NCBI GenBank assembly: GCA_045805385.1
Contig: JBJMLG010000226.1
Location: 1-25,011 of the forward strand
Direction of reading: 5' to 3'
Source of the DNA: JADGHQ01 sp045805385
GTDB taxonomy: Bacteria > Actinomycetota > Thermoleophilia > Solirubrobacterales > Thermoleophilaceae
DNA length: 25,011 nt
The translations under genes were made by a program, and so were the position numbers. A model generated the notes under the pieces. It did no database searches. It had not been told where the DNA came from and saw nothing but the letters and a program-made list of their open reading frames with translations. Positions 23,579 through 25,011 of the stretch are shown here, one piece after another; the stretch's first letter is position 1; each line of letters begins with the position of its first letter.

Positions 23579-23731
23579 CCAAGTGGCCCCATCAGGACGG
23601 GCAGGGGTACGTGCCATGAAAGGGCCTTAGCGGTCCGAGCGGCGGGAGGCGCCGATACGATGCGGCTTCGCCCGAACCTATGACCGAGTCGTGTGGGCCG
23701 ACGAGCCAAAGGCACGCTGACCCGACCCGGC
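23546..23731 (-). ncRNA. candidate non-coding RNA, 6S-RNA-like (~186 nt)
   Basis: Between ligB and the Ppx gene lies a self-contained minus-strand transcription unit: a consensus-like promoter (23738-23766), about 150 nt of body and an intrinsic terminator. No convincing ORF fits inside. The predicted fold has four parts. The closing stem pairs 23711-23731 with 23596-23615 (7+4+4 bp, with one internal loop and one bulge). A large bubble follows (32 and 16 nt), whose 5' side can form a small GUCG/CGAC hairpin. A 10-bp inner helix pairs 23669-23678 with 23632-23641 (two G-U pairs), and an apical GCCG/CGGC hairpin (23663-23666 with 23651-23654) completes it. Stem, bubble, stem and a length near 190 nt recall 6S RNA, which traps the housekeeping RNA polymerase. 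The existence of a transcript is well supported; the 6S identity is inference. Confidence 0.6.
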
Positions 23732-23737
23732 GAGGCC

Positions 23738-23766
23738 AGTATAAGCGCCCGCTCAGCCCACCGCAA
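23738..23766 (-). promoter_or_regulatory. strong housekeeping-type promoter of the ncRNA
   Basis: Read on the minus strand, TTGCGG (23766-23761) and TATACT (23743-23738) are separated by exactly 17 bp. This is the best sigma-70/SigA-type match I see in the window. The start site is expected near 23731. Nothing coding follows before the terminator at 23578-23544. Confidence 0.75.
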
Positions 23767-23777
23767 GGTAGAACCTT
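23765..23777. promoter_or_regulatory. small inverted repeat overlapping the ncRNA -35 box
   Basis: AAGGTAGAACCTT has perfect 5-bp arms around a 3-bp centre and overlaps the outer edge of the -35 element by two bases. It could be an operator controlling the ncRNA, but short arms like these can occur by chance. Confidence 0.3.
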
Positions 23778-23834
23778 TGTCCTTATGGGCTACCAGGGCT
23801 GTCCCCGGCATGGGGCATAAATCCGACGCGTCGT

Positions 23835-24758
23835 TTAGCACGATTCGGCTGCGAAGAACAGCGCCGCGCCGTGCAGCAGGTCGGCCTCCGAGACCTCGAT
23901 CTCGCGTAGGCCGAAAGCCCGCATCGCCTCGCCGAGTATGAGGCCTCCGGCCACGATCGTCGGTGCGCGGTCGGGGTTGAGGCCTGGCACCTCACGCCGC
24001 TCGGGGAGGGGGACGGCGGCGAGCTCGTCGGTGATCCGCTCGACGCTCTCGAGCGACAGCCGGTAGCCCTCCACCGCCTTCCCGTCTGGCGGCTCGAGCC
24101 CCGCGTCGATCGACGCGAACGAAACCGGCGTGCCGGCGACGGCGATGCCCGAGCTCACGCTTTCGCGCATATTTGCGGGCACTTCGGCGTCGATGATCGC
24201 GCGCAGCTCCTCGGCGAGCGCCTGGACCTGCTCGGGGGCCGGCGGGTCGTCGGCGAGGTGGCGCTCGGTCTGGCGCACTGATCCCGCCTGCGTCGACACG
24301 TGGAAGTCGGGGTCCTCGCCGGGGCGCCCGACGACGAACTCCGTGCTGCCGCCGCCGATGTCGAGCACGAGGGTCGGCTCGCCGCGCGGCCGCTCGCGGG
24401 TGGCGCCGAGGAAGGTGAGCCGCGCCTCCTCGTCGCCGCTCAGGATGCGCGCGTCGATGTCGAAGCGGTGGTGCAGCAGCGCGCGGAAGTCGGCGCCGTT
24501 CGAGGAGTCGCGCACCGCGCTCGTGGCGACAGCGGTGCGCCGCTCGGCGCCGAGCTCGTCCATCAGTTCGCGGTAGGCGCCTACCGTTTCGAGCACGCGC
24601 CCGACCGCGGCCTCGGCTAGCTTGCCGGACGAGTCCACGTCTTCGCCCAGCCGCGTCACCGTAGAGCGGCGCTCGAGCTCGCGCAGCCGTCCCTGCTCGA
24701 CTTCGGCGACGAGCAGGCGCGTGGAGTTGGTTCCGAGGTCGACGACCGCGATTCGCAC
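23835..24758 (-). CDS. Ppx/GppA family phosphatase (exopolyphosphatase-like)
   Basis: I chose GTG 24758 (307 aa), which gives the canonical opening MRIAVVDLGTNSTR. An in-frame ATG at 24791 would add 11 atypical residues and leave only 4 bp to the divergent gene. A TACGAT -10 box 6 bp ahead (24770-24765) suggests a leaderless start. The fold is actin-like (ASKHA): phosphate-1 loop DLGTNST at 7-13, ATSAVRDSSN at 78-87, SGDEEARLTFLG with a likely catalytic E111, and phosphate-2 loop DIGGGSTE at 133-140. The single-module length (about 300) matches the short actinobacterial forms rather than the ~500-aa E. coli enzymes. The product degrades polyphosphate or hydrolyses pppGpp; which one cannot be decided here. 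Confidence 0.9.
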   Translation of the reverse strand: MRIAVVDLGTNSTRLLVAEVEQGRLRELERRSTVTRLGEDVDSSGKLAEAAVGRVLETVGAYRELMDELGAERRTAVATSAVRDSSNGADFRALLHHRFDIDARILSGDEEARLTFLGATRERPRGEPTLVLDIGGGSTEFVVGRPGEDPDFHVSTQAGSVRQTERHLADDPPAPEQVQALAEELRAIIDAEVPANMRESVSSGIAVAGTPVSFASIDAGLEPPDGKAVEGYRLSLESVERITDELAAVPLPERREVPGLNPDRAPTIVAGGLILGEAMRAFGLREIEVSEADLLHGAALFFAAESC

Positions 24759-24795
24759 GCGCGCATCGTAGGGCGGTGGGTTAGCGTGCACCCTG
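24759..24795. promoter_or_regulatory. divergent promoter region between the Ppx and VOC genes
   Basis: In 37 bp there are two -10-like boxes: TACGAT on the minus strand (24770-24765, 6 bp before GTG 24758) and TAGCGT on the plus strand (24782-24787, 8 bp before ATG 24796). Neither gene has a visible ribosome site, so both may be leaderless. No good -35 is seen. Confidence 0.4.
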
Positions 24796-25011
24796 ATGGA
24801 CCGCTCGCCGCTCGCCCTGATCGAATTCCCCGCCGACGAGCCGGAGCGCGCGCTGCGCTTCTGGAGCGAGCTGCTCGACGTGAAGCTCGAGCCCCGCGAA
24901 GGAGCCGAGGGTCAGGGCTGGCAGTCGCGCTCCGAGCTCCCGCTGATCGGCGTGCACGAGCGCGGGCCCGGGCCCGGCGACACGTTCTCGCTTCCCTACT
25001 TCACCGTCGAC
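24796..25011 (+). CDS. VOC (glyoxalase/bleomycin-resistance fold) family protein, 3' truncated
   Basis: The ATG at 24796 opens a frame that runs to the window end (72 codons, no stop). The start ALIEFPADEPERALRFWSELLDVKLEP is the first beta-alpha-beta unit of the vicinal-oxygen-chelate fold (cf. 'FYxxLLG' in related proteins), followed by LIGVHERGPGPGDTFSLPYFTVD. The metal or substrate residues of the second half are outside the window. Such proteins act as glyoxalases, dioxygenases or binding proteins; no specific role can be assigned. Confidence 0.75.
   Translation, partial: MDRSPLALIEFPADEPERALRFWSELLDVKLEPREGAEGQGWQSRSELPLIGVHERGPGPGDTFSLPYFTVD

Noticed and set aside
23546..23731. Alternative identities for the ncRNA: tmRNA, SRP RNA, RNase P RNA, 6C RNA, tRNA
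   Set aside because: No tRNA-like ends or CCA, no SRP tetraloop motif, too short for tmRNA or RNase P, no C-run loops of 6C; 6S is the only common family whose shape fits.
23515..23841. 108-aa minus-strand ORF covering the ncRNA region
   Set aside because: It reads through the promoter and the terminator hairpin, has no ribosome site and no domain; the promoter lies inside it.
1..25011. Search for CRISPR arrays, insertion sequences, transposases, phage or attachment sites
   Set aside because: No repeat-spacer pattern, transposase or integrase motif, or terminal inverted repeats were seen; the window looks like stable chromosomal sequence.

Overview
The window is a dense, very GC-rich (about 70% by eye) bacterial segment that looks like an actinobacterial chromosome. 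The group 1h type [NiFe] hydrogenase set, a LigB-type ATP-dependent DNA ligase, a mycobacterial-like IlvG, a DUF2252 protein and many GTG/TTG starts all fit Actinomycetota. I lean towards a soil Thermoleophilia (Solirubrobacterales-like) lineage, but that is an inference from gene content and style, not a computed placement.

Region 1 (1-10446, + strand) is one tightly packed hydrogenase operon. It runs from the tail of the small subunit (HhyS) through the large subunit (HhyL), a NifU-like protein without its cysteine pair, a two-CxxC protein (DUF5947-like), a 69-aa protein, a DUF6084-like protein, a 280-aa protein of unknown function, a maturation endopeptidase with an extra N-terminal domain, a 38-aa membrane miniprotein (DUF6893-like), HypB, a tandem-SIS protein, HypF and a His-rich nickel permease. 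Neighbouring genes overlap or lie at most 18 bp apart. The set implies scavenging of atmospheric H2 for respiration: nickel import (permease), nickel insertion (HypB), cyanide ligand synthesis (HypF) and C-terminal cleavage (protease). HypA, HypC, HypD and HypE are not in the window.

Region 2 (10449-17155) holds a secreted beta-rich protein on the minus strand and an NTF2-like protein. A three-gene efflux operon follows (DHA2 MFS - MerR regulator - Fsr-like MFS) with a 16-bp palindromic operator just ahead of it. Next comes a carboxylate uptake module (DUF3311 protein + sodium:solute symporter) and a small hypothetical gene.

Region 3 (17203-21773) holds a DUF2252 protein, a haloalkane-dehalogenase-like hydrolase divergent from an IlvG-like thiamine diphosphate enzyme, and a zinc-ribbon/HATPase anti-sigma-type kinase.

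Region 4 (21975-25011) holds ligB, then a 349-bp gap that is not empty. On the minus strand it contains a strong promoter (TTGCGG-17-TATACT), about 186 nt of foldable non-coding sequence and a textbook intrinsic terminator. The predicted shape (long imperfect closing stem, large bubble, terminal stem) recalls 6S RNA. A Ppx/GppA phosphatase and the start of a VOC-family gene end the window. Several genes in regions 2-4 have -10-like boxes 6-11 nt before their start codons and no Shine-Dalgarno, suggesting leaderless or nearly leaderless mRNAs. The hydrogenase operon, by contrast, uses clear SD sites and stop/start overlaps.
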